Below, in pieces: positions 34,661 to 41,404 of a DNA stretch of 64,000 bases; position 1 is the stretch's first letter, and every line of letters begins with the position of its first letter. A program made the position numbers and the translations under genes. Origin of the DNA: an uncultured Eubacteriales bacterium (GTDB taxonomy: Bacteria > Bacillota > Clostridia > Oscillospirales > UBA644); assembly GCA_934501435.1 (NCBI GenBank), contig CAKSTW010000001.1, forward strand, positions 265,231 through 329,230. The letters run 5' to 3'. The notes under the pieces are model-generated. The model was not told the DNA's origin, searched no databases, and saw nothing but the letters and a program-made list of their open reading frames with translations.

Positions 34661-34952
34661 TGCGAGGGACAACTGTTTAGGAGATGGCACAAACAAAACA
34701 TAGTGTTGATCAATGAAATTATACCCGGTCAGGCAGAGAAAAATCTAACTTCTGTCGCCTGCCCCGGTTCATTTCGGTTATTTTCTCTTTTTTTCGGTCT
34801 GAAGATCGACAGTCCGACCGTATCTCAAAAAAACACTCTAACCTTTTCTGCGACGGGCTCCGGCAGTTTTCACGGTACGGCTTTTAGACATAAAGACAAA
34901 GAAAGCGTACGGAAAGGGTAACAGCATCTTCCTATATAATATAAACGGAAAA
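34661..34952. other. Gene-less structured stretch, possible ncRNA
   Basis: About 290 bases with no credible ORF. Hairpins are visible around 34726-34768 (CCGG...AGGC...GCCT...CCGG) and 34796-34821 (CGGTC...GACCG). A minus-strand TATAAT lies near 34716-34721 and would start a transcript of about 95 bases ending at the hairpin at 34628-34660, but no convincing -35 was found. I looked for 6S, SRP, RNase P and tmRNA signatures and did not find them. Confidence 0.35.
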
Positions 34953-35306
34953 CTATTCCCTGCAAAGTTTTTTAAGCAAAAAGTACACACCGACGCCTGC
35001 GGCAAGAGCGAGAACCGCCTCTCCGCCGACCGCAAAGACAAAACCTCTGCCCTGCCCTGCAATAAGACTTAAAGTCGTAAATACGGAAACGGTGATTCCG
35101 AGAGCGCCGGAGAACGCCGGCATTTTCTTTTCGGCTTTTTCTTTCTCAGCGGAAATAACGCGCGCAAGGCTTCTTTTCAGTCTTTTTTTGAAAGAAAGCC
35201 ATCTGTCGTACGTCTCTTCGGACGACCTCGCCTGCTTTTCGACATAAGCAAGCCCGGATCTTCTGCAAACGCTTTCCGAACCGTATTCCGAATATTTGTA
35301 AGTCAT
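34953..35306 (-). CDS. Small two-helix membrane protein of unknown function
   Basis: 117 residues. Residues 1-60 are polar and basic (ARSSEETYDRWLSFKKRLKR), then two hydrophobic helices (ALGITVSVFTTLSLIAGQGRG and AVLALAAGVGVYFLLKKL). It is divergently transcribed from an XRE regulator, and its promoter spacer contains a copy of the same palindrome found in the regulator's own promoter. It is therefore probably a target of that regulator. Function unknown. GGACGGAAAG lies before the ATG. Confidence 0.65.
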   Translation of the reverse strand: MTYKYSEYGSESVCRRSGLAYVEKQARSSEETYDRWLSFKKRLKRSLARVISAEKEKAEKKMPAFSGALGITVSVFTTLSLIAGQGRGFVFAVGGEAVLALAAGVGVYFLLKKLCRE

Positions 35307-35344
35307 CTTTCCGTCCTCCGTGAGTTTTTCTTCTTTATACCGAT

Positions 35345-35373
35345 ATTATATCACACAAAGTGAACTTTGTCAA
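35345..35373 (-). promoter_or_regulatory. Promoter of the 117-residue membrane protein gene with embedded operator
   Basis: On the minus strand TTGACA (35373-35368) and TATAAT (35350-35345) have a 17-base spacer. The perfect palindrome TCACACAAAGTGA (35351-35363) lies wholly inside the spacer. Confidence 0.88.
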
Positions 35374-35401
35374 GCGTTATTTGTGTCTTTTTTATGAATT
35401 A

Positions 35402-35414
35402 TCACTTTTTGTGC
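35402..35414. promoter_or_regulatory. Second TCAC-N5-GTGA-type operator
   Basis: TCACTTTTTGTGC is a near-copy of the palindrome in both flanking promoters, placed between them. Confidence 0.6.
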
Positions 35415-35482
35415 ATACACCAACCCTTATATATAGGCATTACTCACAATTCGTAACATTTTGAAAACTTTTTCCGTGACAG

Positions 35483-35512
35483 TTGACAAATACACCTTTT
35501 GTGATATATAAT
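35483..35512 (+). promoter_or_regulatory. Promoter of the XRE/ImmA pair with embedded operator
   Basis: TTGACA (35483-35488), an 18-base spacer and TATAAT (35507-35512). ACACCTTTTGTGA (35492-35504), a third copy of the palindrome, lies in the spacer. This predicts autorepression. Confidence 0.85.
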
Positions 35513-35555
35513 ATAGTTGCAAACTTAAAACACTGCAAGGGTGAGGGGAAAAATT

Positions 35556-35924
35556 ATGGAAATGCAATTCAAAAACAACCTGCGTGCGCTTCGCAAGAAA
35601 GCGGGAATAACCCAAAAAGAACTTGCGTCGGCTCTCGGAGTCGCGCTTTCGACCGTCGCAATGTGGGAAACAGGCTGCCGTCAGCCCGATTACGAAACAT
35701 TAAACAAGATTGCCGATTATTACGGCGTAAGTTATAATCAGTTGCTTTCCGACTGCTCCGAAGAAAGCGAAAGAGACGAGGACGAAGTTTTTCTTCTCCG
35801 CGATCTTCTGCGTACGCGTCCCGAAATGAAAATGCTCTTTTCGGTTTCCAAAGGCGCCTCAAAAGAAGATATAGAAAGAGCCGTCGCCATAATAGAAGCA
35901 TTGAAATCCAACGACGGAAACTGA
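35556..35924 (+). CDS. XRE-family transcriptional regulator
   Basis: 122 residues. The N-terminal helix-turn-helix spans about residues 5-62: FKNNLRALRKKAGITQKELA, then STVAMWETGCRQPDYETLNKIADYYGVSYNQLL. An acidic linker (SEESERDEDEV) and a C-terminal helical part follow (SKEDIERAVAIIEAL). The ATG at 35556 has AGGGG upstream; a GTG at 35541 is part of that region. It probably represses itself and the divergent membrane-protein gene through TCAC-N5-GTGA sites. It is followed after 3 bases by a mini ImmA-like gene, as in phage or ICE control pairs. Confidence 0.92.
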   Translation: MEMQFKNNLRALRKKAGITQKELASALGVALSTVAMWETGCRQPDYETLNKIADYYGVSYNQLLSDCSEESERDEDEVFLLRDLLRTRPEMKMLFSVSKGASKEDIERAVAIIEALKSNDGN

Positions 35925-35927
35925 TTT

Positions 35928-36146
35928 ATGAACGATATATTCATTCGTCTCGTCAATCTGCCGTCGACGGTAAAAGGCATTACCGTAATAGACGGAAACG
36001 ACGACTACAATATATATATTAACGCAAAACTTTCTCCCGGACAGCAGGAGAAAGTTCTTGAGCATGAAAAAAGGCATATAGAAAACAACGATTTTTCCTC
36101 TTATGAGGATATAGAAGTGATCGAAAACAGGGCAAACGGCAAATAA
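35928..36146 (+). CDS. Minimal ImmA/IrrE-like metallopeptidase
   Basis: 72 residues, far shorter than ImmA or IrrE. It keeps a zinc-protease motif HExxH in VLEHEKRHIENNDF (His51 to His55) and a downstream ENRAN Glu (YEDIEVIENRANGK) that could be the third ligand. ImmA-type enzymes cleave XRE repressors encoded beside them. The tight pairing with the XRE gene suggests the same here. It may instead be a non-cutting sensor because so little of the fold remains. Confidence 0.75.
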   Translation: MNDIFIRLVNLPSTVKGITVIDGNDDYNIYINAKLSPGQQEKVLEHEKRHIENNDFSSYEDIEVIENRANGK

Positions 36147-36185
36147 AGGCTTTGTGACAAAAATGCAAAACCTTACGATTACCTA

Positions 36186-36214
36186 TTGACAAACACTTCC
36201 GGAAATGTTAAAAT
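36186..36214 (+). promoter_or_regulatory. Promoter of the methionine-transporter leader
   Basis: TTGACA (36186-36191), a 17-base spacer and TAAAAT (36209-36214). The expected transcription start is about 25 bases before the leader-peptide ATG. Confidence 0.88.
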
Positions 36215-36245
36215 GCCTCATAAATATTTCACAGGAGAAAAAACG

Positions 36246-36350
36246 ATGAAAAAATTCAACGCGATCGTTATGGATATTTTCATGATGTGCATGTTCCGCA
36301 TGTGCATGCTTTCGCGTACAATTTTTTCAAAAGAACTTTCTTCTATCTAA
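36246..36350 (+). CDS. Met/Cys-rich leader peptide (putative attenuator ORF)
   Basis: 34 codons. AGGAG (36233-36237) lies 8 bases before the ATG. The peptide starts MKKFNAIVMDIFMMCMFRMC, so six internal Met and two Cys fall within residues 9-21. It ends KELSSI at a TAA. Nothing suggests a membrane or secreted product. An intrinsic terminator starts 20 bases after the stop, and the next gene is the MetQ-like lipoprotein. I infer a leader peptide whose translation senses charged tRNA-Met and/or tRNA-Cys. A small metal-binding or modified peptide is the alternative. Confidence 0.75.
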   Translation: MKKFNAIVMDIFMMCMFRMCMLSRTIFSKELSSI

Positions 36351-36369
36351 CAAACATCCGACATAACGG

Positions 36370-36404
36370 GAGGGAAGCTTTTTTGAAAGTTTCCCTCTTT
36401 TATT
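36370..36404 (+). terminator. Attenuator-type intrinsic terminator
   Basis: The stem GAGGGAAGCTTT/GAAAGTTTCCCTC (36370-36381 and 36385-36397) has one G-U pair and is followed by TTTTATT. The right-arm segment GAAAGTT (36385-36391) can pair instead with AACTTTC (36334-36340) in the end of the leader ORF, a possible antiterminator. Confidence 0.8.
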
Positions 36405-36451
36405 ATGCAATGTGAAAGGATAATGTGAAATGATAACGATGGCAAAAATAA

Positions 36452-36472
36452 TTGTGATAACCAATATCACAA
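36452..36472. promoter_or_regulatory. Perfect 21-base palindrome upstream of metQ
   Basis: TTGTGATA-ACCAA-TATCACAA, 89 bases before the metQ start. The half-site GTGATA also occurs next to the XRE operators upstream. It may be an operator or a weak mRNA hairpin. The rest of 36402-36560 holds no gene I can support. Confidence 0.45.
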
Positions 36473-36560
36473 ATAAGCGAATGTGCCGCTCTTAAAATGT
36501 ACCCCATTAAAATTTTGATATTAGAAAGAAAAAAAACAGTTTAAAAGGAGACAATCAACC

Positions 36561-37415
36561 ATGAAAAAAGTAATTTCAATCATTCTCGCGGCAGCACTTG
36601 CCGTATCCTGCGTATTTGCCCTTTCCGCTTGCGGATCTACCGAAGAGACAAAAATCACAATAGCAATCCCCAACGACACAACAAACGAAGCAAGAGCACT
36701 TCTTCTTCTCCAGAACCTCGGCGTTATCACCCTTAAAGACGGCGCAGGTATTACCGCAACCGTAAGAGATATTGCAACCAATCCCAAGAACATCGACTTC
36801 AAAGAAGTTGAAGCAGCGCAGCTCCCCAGCGTTCTTGCAGACGTTGATTATGCTGTCATCAACGCAAACTATGCTCTTGAAGCAAAACTCACTCCGATAG
36901 CAAACGCTGTCGAAGGCTCGGCTTCTTCTTATGTCAACGTTCTTGCCGTAAAGGAAGGCAACGAAAACACCCCGAAGATCAAAGCCCTCAAAGCAGCCCT
37001 TGAAAGCAAAAAGGTTGCAGACTATATCAACAGCACCTATAACGGCGCAGTCATAAGCGTTGTTGAAAATCCCGGCGACGGTTTTGCTTCCGATGTTGAT
37101 TATGCAGCGCTTGCAGGCACCAAAATCACCGTTGCGGCTTCCCCCGCTCCCCACGCTGAAATTCTTAAAGTAGCAAAAGAGATCCTTGCAGAAAAAGATA
37201 TCGAACTTGTTATAGAAGAATATCCCGACTATGTCGTTCCCAACAACGTCGTTGAAAGCGGCGAAAAAGACGCCAACTACTTCCAGCACATTCCCTACCT
37301 CGAAAACTTTAACGAAGAAAACGGAACTCACCTCGTTGCAGTTTCCAACATCCACATCGAACCCCTCGGAGTTTACAGCGCTAAAAACACAACTATCGAC
37401 GCAATCAAAGGCTAA
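36561..37415 (+). CDS. metQ: MetQ-like methionine-binding lipoprotein, circularly permuted
   Basis: 284 residues. Signal peptide with lipobox LSAC (Cys24). The mature part then begins TKITIAIPNDTTNEARALLL, which in ordinary MetQ lies about 100 residues into the mature protein. PKNIDFKEVEAAQLP, DYAVINANYALEA and SSYVNVLAVKEGNE follow, the normal C-terminal half. After a linker (about residues 162-187) comes TKITVAASPAPHAEILKVAK, then DYVVPNNVVESGEKDANYFQ, HIPYLENFNEENGTH and IEPLGVYSAKN, which is the normal N-terminal half. It ends at KG exactly where the normal protein would continue into VAVPND. AAAGGAG lies upstream. It binds methionine for MetNI by homology and operon. Confidence 0.93.
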   Translation: MKKVISIILAAALAVSCVFALSACGSTEETKITIAIPNDTTNEARALLLLQNLGVITLKDGAGITATVRDIATNPKNIDFKEVEAAQLPSVLADVDYAVINANYALEAKLTPIANAVEGSASSYVNVLAVKEGNENTPKIKALKAALESKKVADYINSTYNGAVISVVENPGDGFASDVDYAALAGTKITVAASPAPHAEILKVAKEILAEKDIELVIEEYPDYVVPNNVVESGEKDANYFQHIPYLENFNEENGTHLVAVSNIHIEPLGVYSAKNTTIDAIKG

Positions 37416-37428
37416 TTAACAAAAAATA

Positions 37429-37457
37429 TATACGCCGGCTGAAAAAGCCGGCGTATA
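37429..37457 (+). other. Intercistronic hairpin between metQ and metN
   Basis: A 12-bp stem TATACGCCGGCT/AGCCGGCGTATA with a 5-base loop and no T-run after it. It probably protects the metQ mRNA end, giving more binding protein than transporter. Confidence 0.65.
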
Positions 37458-37476
37458 AAATCGCCCGGAGGTTAAC

Positions 37477-38493
37477 ATGATCGAAATAAAAAACCTGTCA
37501 AAATCGTTTAAGACGGCGGACGGCAACGTTGAGGCGCTCAAAGACGTCTCCCTCACAATAAACGACGGAGACATCTACGGAATAATAGGCATGAGCGGAG
37601 CCGGAAAAAGCACGCTTGTCAGATGTATAAACATGCTTGAACGTCCGACCTCGGGCGAAGTTCTGATAAACGGTACCGACCTTGCGAAAATTTCGACAAA
37701 GGAACTCAGAAAGACAAGAAGAGACATCACAATGATATTTCAGGGGTTCAACCTGCTTATGCAAAGGACCTGTCTGAAAAATATATGTTTTCCTCTCGAA
37801 CTTGCAGGCGTTAAAGCAGATGAAGCAAAGAAAAAAGCGCTTGAACTCCTGGACACCGTAGGGCTTCCCGATAAGGCAAACGCTTATCCCGCGCAGCTTT
37901 CAGGCGGTCAGCAGCAGCGAATAGCAATAGCGAGAGCGTTGGCGACAAACCCGAAAGTTCTCCTGTGCGACGAAGCGACAAGCGCCCTTGACCCGAAGAC
38001 GACCCATTCAATTCTCGAACTTATCAAAGATATAAACAGAAAACTCGGAATAACCGTCATAATCATAACTCATCAGATGAGCGTTGTCGAAGACGTATGC
38101 AACAAAGTCGCTATCCTTGACGACGGAGTTGTCGTCGAGGAAGGTGACGTCGCAACAGTGTTTGCAAGTCCGAAATCGGAGGCGGCAAAACGCCTTGTAT
38201 TCCCTGACGGTGCAGATGAGATCATCGAAAATCATGAGGGAGAACGCAGGATCAGAGTCGTTTTCAACGGAGCGCTCGCGACCAAAACTCCGTTTATCGC
38301 AAGAATGGCAAAAGAAAAAAATATCGAGGCAAATATTCTTTCCGCATCGACAAAGAGTATCGGAGATAAAATGTACGGGAATATGCTCCTCGGAGTCCCC
38401 GACGATGACGAAAAAGTAAACGAAACGATAGAATATCTGCAAAACACAAAGGATATTCTCGCAGAGGAGGTAATCTGGAATGCTGTTAAGTAA
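37477..38493 (+). CDS. metN: Methionine ABC transporter ATP-binding protein
   Basis: 338 residues. The ATPase domain has Walker A GMSGAGKSTLVRCIN, signature LSGGQQQRIAIARAL, Walker B VLLCDEATSALDPKTT and the switch His in IIITHQMSVV. The C-terminal NIL regulatory domain (from about residue 265: FIARMAKEKNIEANILSAST) is the domain that binds methionine and inhibits transport in MetN. CGGAGG precedes the ATG. It overlaps metI by 14 bases. Confidence 0.96.
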   Translation: MIEIKNLSKSFKTADGNVEALKDVSLTINDGDIYGIIGMSGAGKSTLVRCINMLERPTSGEVLINGTDLAKISTKELRKTRRDITMIFQGFNLLMQRTCLKNICFPLELAGVKADEAKKKALELLDTVGLPDKANAYPAQLSGGQQQRIAIARALATNPKVLLCDEATSALDPKTTHSILELIKDINRKLGITVIIITHQMSVVEDVCNKVAILDDGVVVEEGDVATVFASPKSEAAKRLVFPDGADEIIENHEGERRIRVVFNGALATKTPFIARMAKEKNIEANILSASTKSIGDKMYGNMLLGVPDDDEKVNETIEYLQNTKDILAEEVIWNAVK

Positions 38494-39193
38494 TATGTTC
38501 GCGCCGGAAGCGGTCTCCGAAGCTCTTGACATCTTAAAAACCGAATTTCCTCTTGCTTTGTGGGAAACGGTTTACGTAACCGTCCTTGCGACAGCGTTCG
38601 CCCTGCTTATCGGACTGCCTCTCGGTATTCTGCTTGTCGCAGGCGAAAAAAACGGCGTACTGCCCATTCCGTCATGGTTATTACATATCATAAATATAGT
38701 AATAAACCTGCTCCGTTCGGTTCCGTTCCTTATTCTTATGATAATGGTCATTCCCCTTACCAGAGCCATTGTCGGAACATCGGTCGGGACGGTCGCGTCT
38801 ATCGTACCTCTCGTCATAGCGTCTTTCCCGTTCGTATCAAGGCTTGTGGAAAGCAGTCTGCGCGAGATAAATCCGAATATTATCGAAACGGCGCAGAGCA
38901 TGGGAGCAACCCCCCTGCAGATAATCGTCAAAGTCATGATACCCGAAAGTATTCCGTCTCTGCTTTCAAACATAACGATAGCGATAACCACGATCCTCGG
39001 ATATTCCGCGATGAGCGGCATTATCGGCGGCGGCGGACTCGGTAAAATAGCGATAAACTACGGATATTACAGATATAAAGACCTTGTAATGATACTCGCC
39101 GTAATTCTTCTTATCGTTCTTGTCCAGATATTCCAGACGGTCGGGACAAAACTTGCGACAAAATCCGACAAACGCCTCAAGGGTAAAGTATAA
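38480..39193 (+). CDS. metI: Methionine ABC transporter permease
   Basis: 237 residues, five hydrophobic helices. The MetI-type segment INLLRSVPFLILMIMVIPLT and the EAA loop IIETAQSMGATPLQIIVKVM are clear; IIGGGGLGKIAINYGYYRY follows. GAGGAGG lies upstream inside metN. It forms the dimeric pore for methionine uptake with MetN and the permuted MetQ-like protein. Confidence 0.96.
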   Translation: MLLSNMFAPEAVSEALDILKTEFPLALWETVYVTVLATAFALLIGLPLGILLVAGEKNGVLPIPSWLLHIINIVINLLRSVPFLILMIMVIPLTRAIVGTSVGTVASIVPLVIASFPFVSRLVESSLREINPNIIETAQSMGATPLQIIVKVMIPESIPSLLSNITIAITTILGYSAMSGIIGGGGLGKIAINYGYYRYKDLVMILAVILLIVLVQIFQTVGTKLATKSDKRLKGKV

Positions 39194-39199
39194 GACAAA

Positions 39200-39226
39200 A
39201 GGTGCTGCAACGCAGCACCTTTATTA
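39200..39226 (+). terminator. Terminator of the methionine transporter operon
   Basis: A 9-bp stem AGGTGCTGC/GCAGCACCT with the loop AAC, followed by TTATTATTAT. Confidence 0.85.
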
Positions 39227-39273
39227 TTATCAAACAGAGCCTCTCGCGATAGTCGCGTAGTTTTCTTGGAACA

Positions 39274-39306
39274 ACAAAAAAGCCGAAGAGAAATCTTCGG
39301 CTTTTT
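39274..39306 (-). terminator. Terminator after ftsZ
   Basis: The stem AGCCGAAGA/TCTTCGGCT (39281-39289 and 39294-39302) is flanked by T-runs on both strands. It closes the dcw cluster on the minus strand and can back up metI termination on the plus strand. Confidence 0.9.
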
Positions 39307-39312
39307 GGCTAT

Positions 39313-40551
39313 TCAGTTATTTTTTGTTTTGGTTATCTCGCTCAAAAGTTTGAGGAATTCCTCGTCTTCGTCATCGGGGATATTATCGTCCTTTTTCGTG
39401 TTATACGATGCCTTCGGAGCGGCAGGCTCGTTTCTTACAACTTTATATCTGTCGCCGAAATCGAAACTGTACGGGTTCTTTTTCGGCTCGGGTTTTTCGT
39501 CGGCAGGTTCTTCCTCGGTTCTGTATCTGCTGCCGTTGAGTTCTTCGACCTGGCTGTCAAGCGACGGAGTATAAAAACCGCTGCCCTCGACGTCGGGATT
39601 GTCAAACCCCGTCGCGATAACGGTAACGCGGAGTTCGTCGTTCAGATTTTCATCAAGAGCAACGCCCCAGATGATCTCGGCGTCTTCATGCGCTTCGGAT
39701 CTGATAATGTCGGCAGCCCTGTAAATATCTTCGAGAGCGACTTCGGGATCTGCCGTAAAGTTAAGGACGATTCCTTTCGCGTTCGAAAGCGACGTTTCAA
39801 GAAGCGGGCTTGTTATAACCGCATGAGCGACGGTGTCGACCTTGTCTTTGCCTGCGGCGGAAGCAACGCACATATGCGCGTATCCAGCGTCAGCCATTAC
39901 TCTTCTTACGTCTGCAAAATCAAGATTTATAAAACCGTGGCTCTTTATGAGTTCGGTTATGCTCTGAACGCCCTGTTTAAGGACGCTGTCGGCAAGCTGA
40001 AAAGCGTTCGCAAGCGTTATTTTCTGATCGGATACCCTGTTGAGTCTTTCATTCGGGATAACGACGAGAGAGTCGACGTTGTTGAGAAGATCGCGGATAC
40101 CGTTTTCAGCCTGAAGCATTTTTCTCGTACCTTCAAATCCGAACGGCTTTGTAACTATTCCGACGGTCAGAATTCCCATATCCTTGGCGGTCTTCGCGAT
40201 CATCGGAGCGGCGCCCGTGCCGGTTCCTCCGCCCATACCTGCGGAAATAAAGACCATTTCGGTATCTTTGAGAGCCTCTTCTATTTCGCTCTTGCTTTCC
40301 TCTGCGGCGCGTCTTCCCGTTTCAGGGTCCGAACCCGCGCCTCTTCCGTGGGTCACCGATTCACCGATAAGGATCTTGTGAGTGGCCTCCGAATGGTTAA
40401 GAGCCTGCTGGTCGGTATTTATCGCGATAAATTCCACACCCTGAACATTATCTTTTATCATACGGTTGACAGCGTTGTTTCCGCCGCCGCCTACGCCGAT
40501 TACTTTTATGTTAACGATATTCTCTTTTTCGTCTACGCTCTTGAACGGCAT
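39313..40551 (-). CDS. ftsZ: Cell division GTPase FtsZ
   Basis: 412 residues. Tubulin-like GTPase forming the Z-ring. Motifs are IGVGGGGNNAVNRMI at residue 18, the tubulin signature GGGTGTGAAPMIA, NEDLxx-type NPDVEGSG and NFADVRRVMADAGYA. The ATG at 40551 has AAAGGA upstream; the frame to 40602 is an artefact. The C-terminal tail is DDNIPDDEDEEFLKLLSEIT, acidic, without the usual basic DIPxFLRxR end that binds FtsA and SepF. It is the last gene of the dcw cluster. Confidence 0.97.
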   Translation of the reverse strand: MPFKSVDEKENIVNIKVIGVGGGGNNAVNRMIKDNVQGVEFIAINTDQQALNHSEATHKILIGESVTHGRGAGSDPETGRRAAEESKSEIEEALKDTEMVFISAGMGGGTGTGAAPMIAKTAKDMGILTVGIVTKPFGFEGTRKMLQAENGIRDLLNNVDSLVVIPNERLNRVSDQKITLANAFQLADSVLKQGVQSITELIKSHGFINLDFADVRRVMADAGYAHMCVASAAGKDKVDTVAHAVITSPLLETSLSNAKGIVLNFTADPEVALEDIYRAADIIRSEAHEDAEIIWGVALDENLNDELRVTVIATGFDNPDVEGSGFYTPSLDSQVEELNGSRYRTEEEPADEKPEPKKNPYSFDFGDRYKVVRNEPAAPKASYNTKKDDNIPDDEDEEFLKLLSEITKTKNN

Positions 40552-40630
40552 AATATCAGTCCTTTCTTTTTTAATGATACCATAAAACTTGACATTAGTC
40601 AACAGTTTTCTTACATCTTTATAAAAATTT

Positions 40631-41395
40631 TTACTCGATTACGGTACATCTTCCCTCTTTGTAATTGCGCACGCTGATATTCAGTTTCGCGTGTCCGGAA
40701 TTGCGTTTCAGTATCTCGGAAAGTTTGTCGAATTTCTTGTCGAGATCGTCGGAAGTTCCGAGTTCAACGGTAATTTTCCCGTCAAGAACTATAACGTAAT
40801 TATATTTTTTTGAAAAGTCTACGGAAGTCAGTCTTTCGTAGAGACCGAAATCTTTCAGGCAGCCTACGATCTCCGAAAGAAGCCCCACTTCGATATTCTC
40901 GGCGCCCGATATTTTTTTCCCCGTCTCGTATTTATCGACGGTCACGTTTTTAACGGAAACAAGCCCCGATACGCTGTCTCCCGCCTGCTCCAGCACTTTG
41001 AACCCCTCCGAGAGTACAAGTTCCGCGCCGTCTTCCGTTATCAGCAGATATTTCGGAACTGCCTTTTCGAAAGTCACCGTCGCGGCTCTCGGCCACTGTC
41101 TTTCTATCTTAACGCTTTCGACATACGGGAAAGCGGTCGCAGTCTTTTCTGATATTACGCTTTCGCGCATAAAAAGAAGCGGCGTTTTTTCGGAAATATC
41201 CGCCGCCGAAAGAAGTTCTTCGTCCGAATAGTCCGTATTGTTGACGACCGTAAGATTTGCGGCGCTGAATATTATATTGAAAGAGATCGCCGCCGCGGCG
41301 ACAAAAACAAGAGAAAGAGTAACGGCAAGAATAAGTCTTGCGCGTCTTTTCTTTCTCGCGGTCTTCATTATTTTCGCCATTCCGGTCTTTTCCAT
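40631..41395 (-). CDS. ftsQ: Cell division protein FtsQ/DivIB
   Basis: 254 residues. A basic cytoplasmic tail (MKTARKKRRARL), one membrane helix (LILAVTLSLVFVAAAAISF) and an external POTRA domain starting LTVVNNTDYSDEELLSAADI match the family; the beta domain follows. It connects with FtsL and the septal synthase at the divisome. It sits 79 bases upstream of ftsZ and 9 bases after murA. Confidence 0.9.
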   Translation of the reverse strand: MEKTGMAKIMKTARKKRRARLILAVTLSLVFVAAAAISFNIIFSAANLTVVNNTDYSDEELLSAADISEKTPLLFMRESVISEKTATAFPYVESVKIERQWPRAATVTFEKAVPKYLLITEDGAELVLSEGFKVLEQAGDSVSGLVSVKNVTVDKYETGKKISGAENIEVGLLSEIVGCLKDFGLYERLTSVDFSKKYNYVIVLDGKITVELGTSDDLDKKFDKLSEILKRNSGHAKLNISVRNYKEGRCTVIE

Positions 41396-41404
41396 GATAT
41401 TTCC

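Noticed and set aside
34703..34921. 72-codon plus-strand ORF in the gene-less region after dus
   Set aside because: No ribosome site, poor composition and no recognisable family; the region looks more like structured non-coding DNA.
36439..36495. Second short ORF (MAKIIVITNITNKRMCRS) between attenuator and metQ
   Set aside because: It has no credible ribosome site, and its codons overlap the palindrome at 36452-36472; the ending MCRS is probably chance.
36186..36560. S-box (SAM) riboswitch or T-box upstream of the methionine transporter
   Set aside because: No S-box core or T-box sequence was found on reading; the Met/Cys ORF plus terminator explains the leader better.
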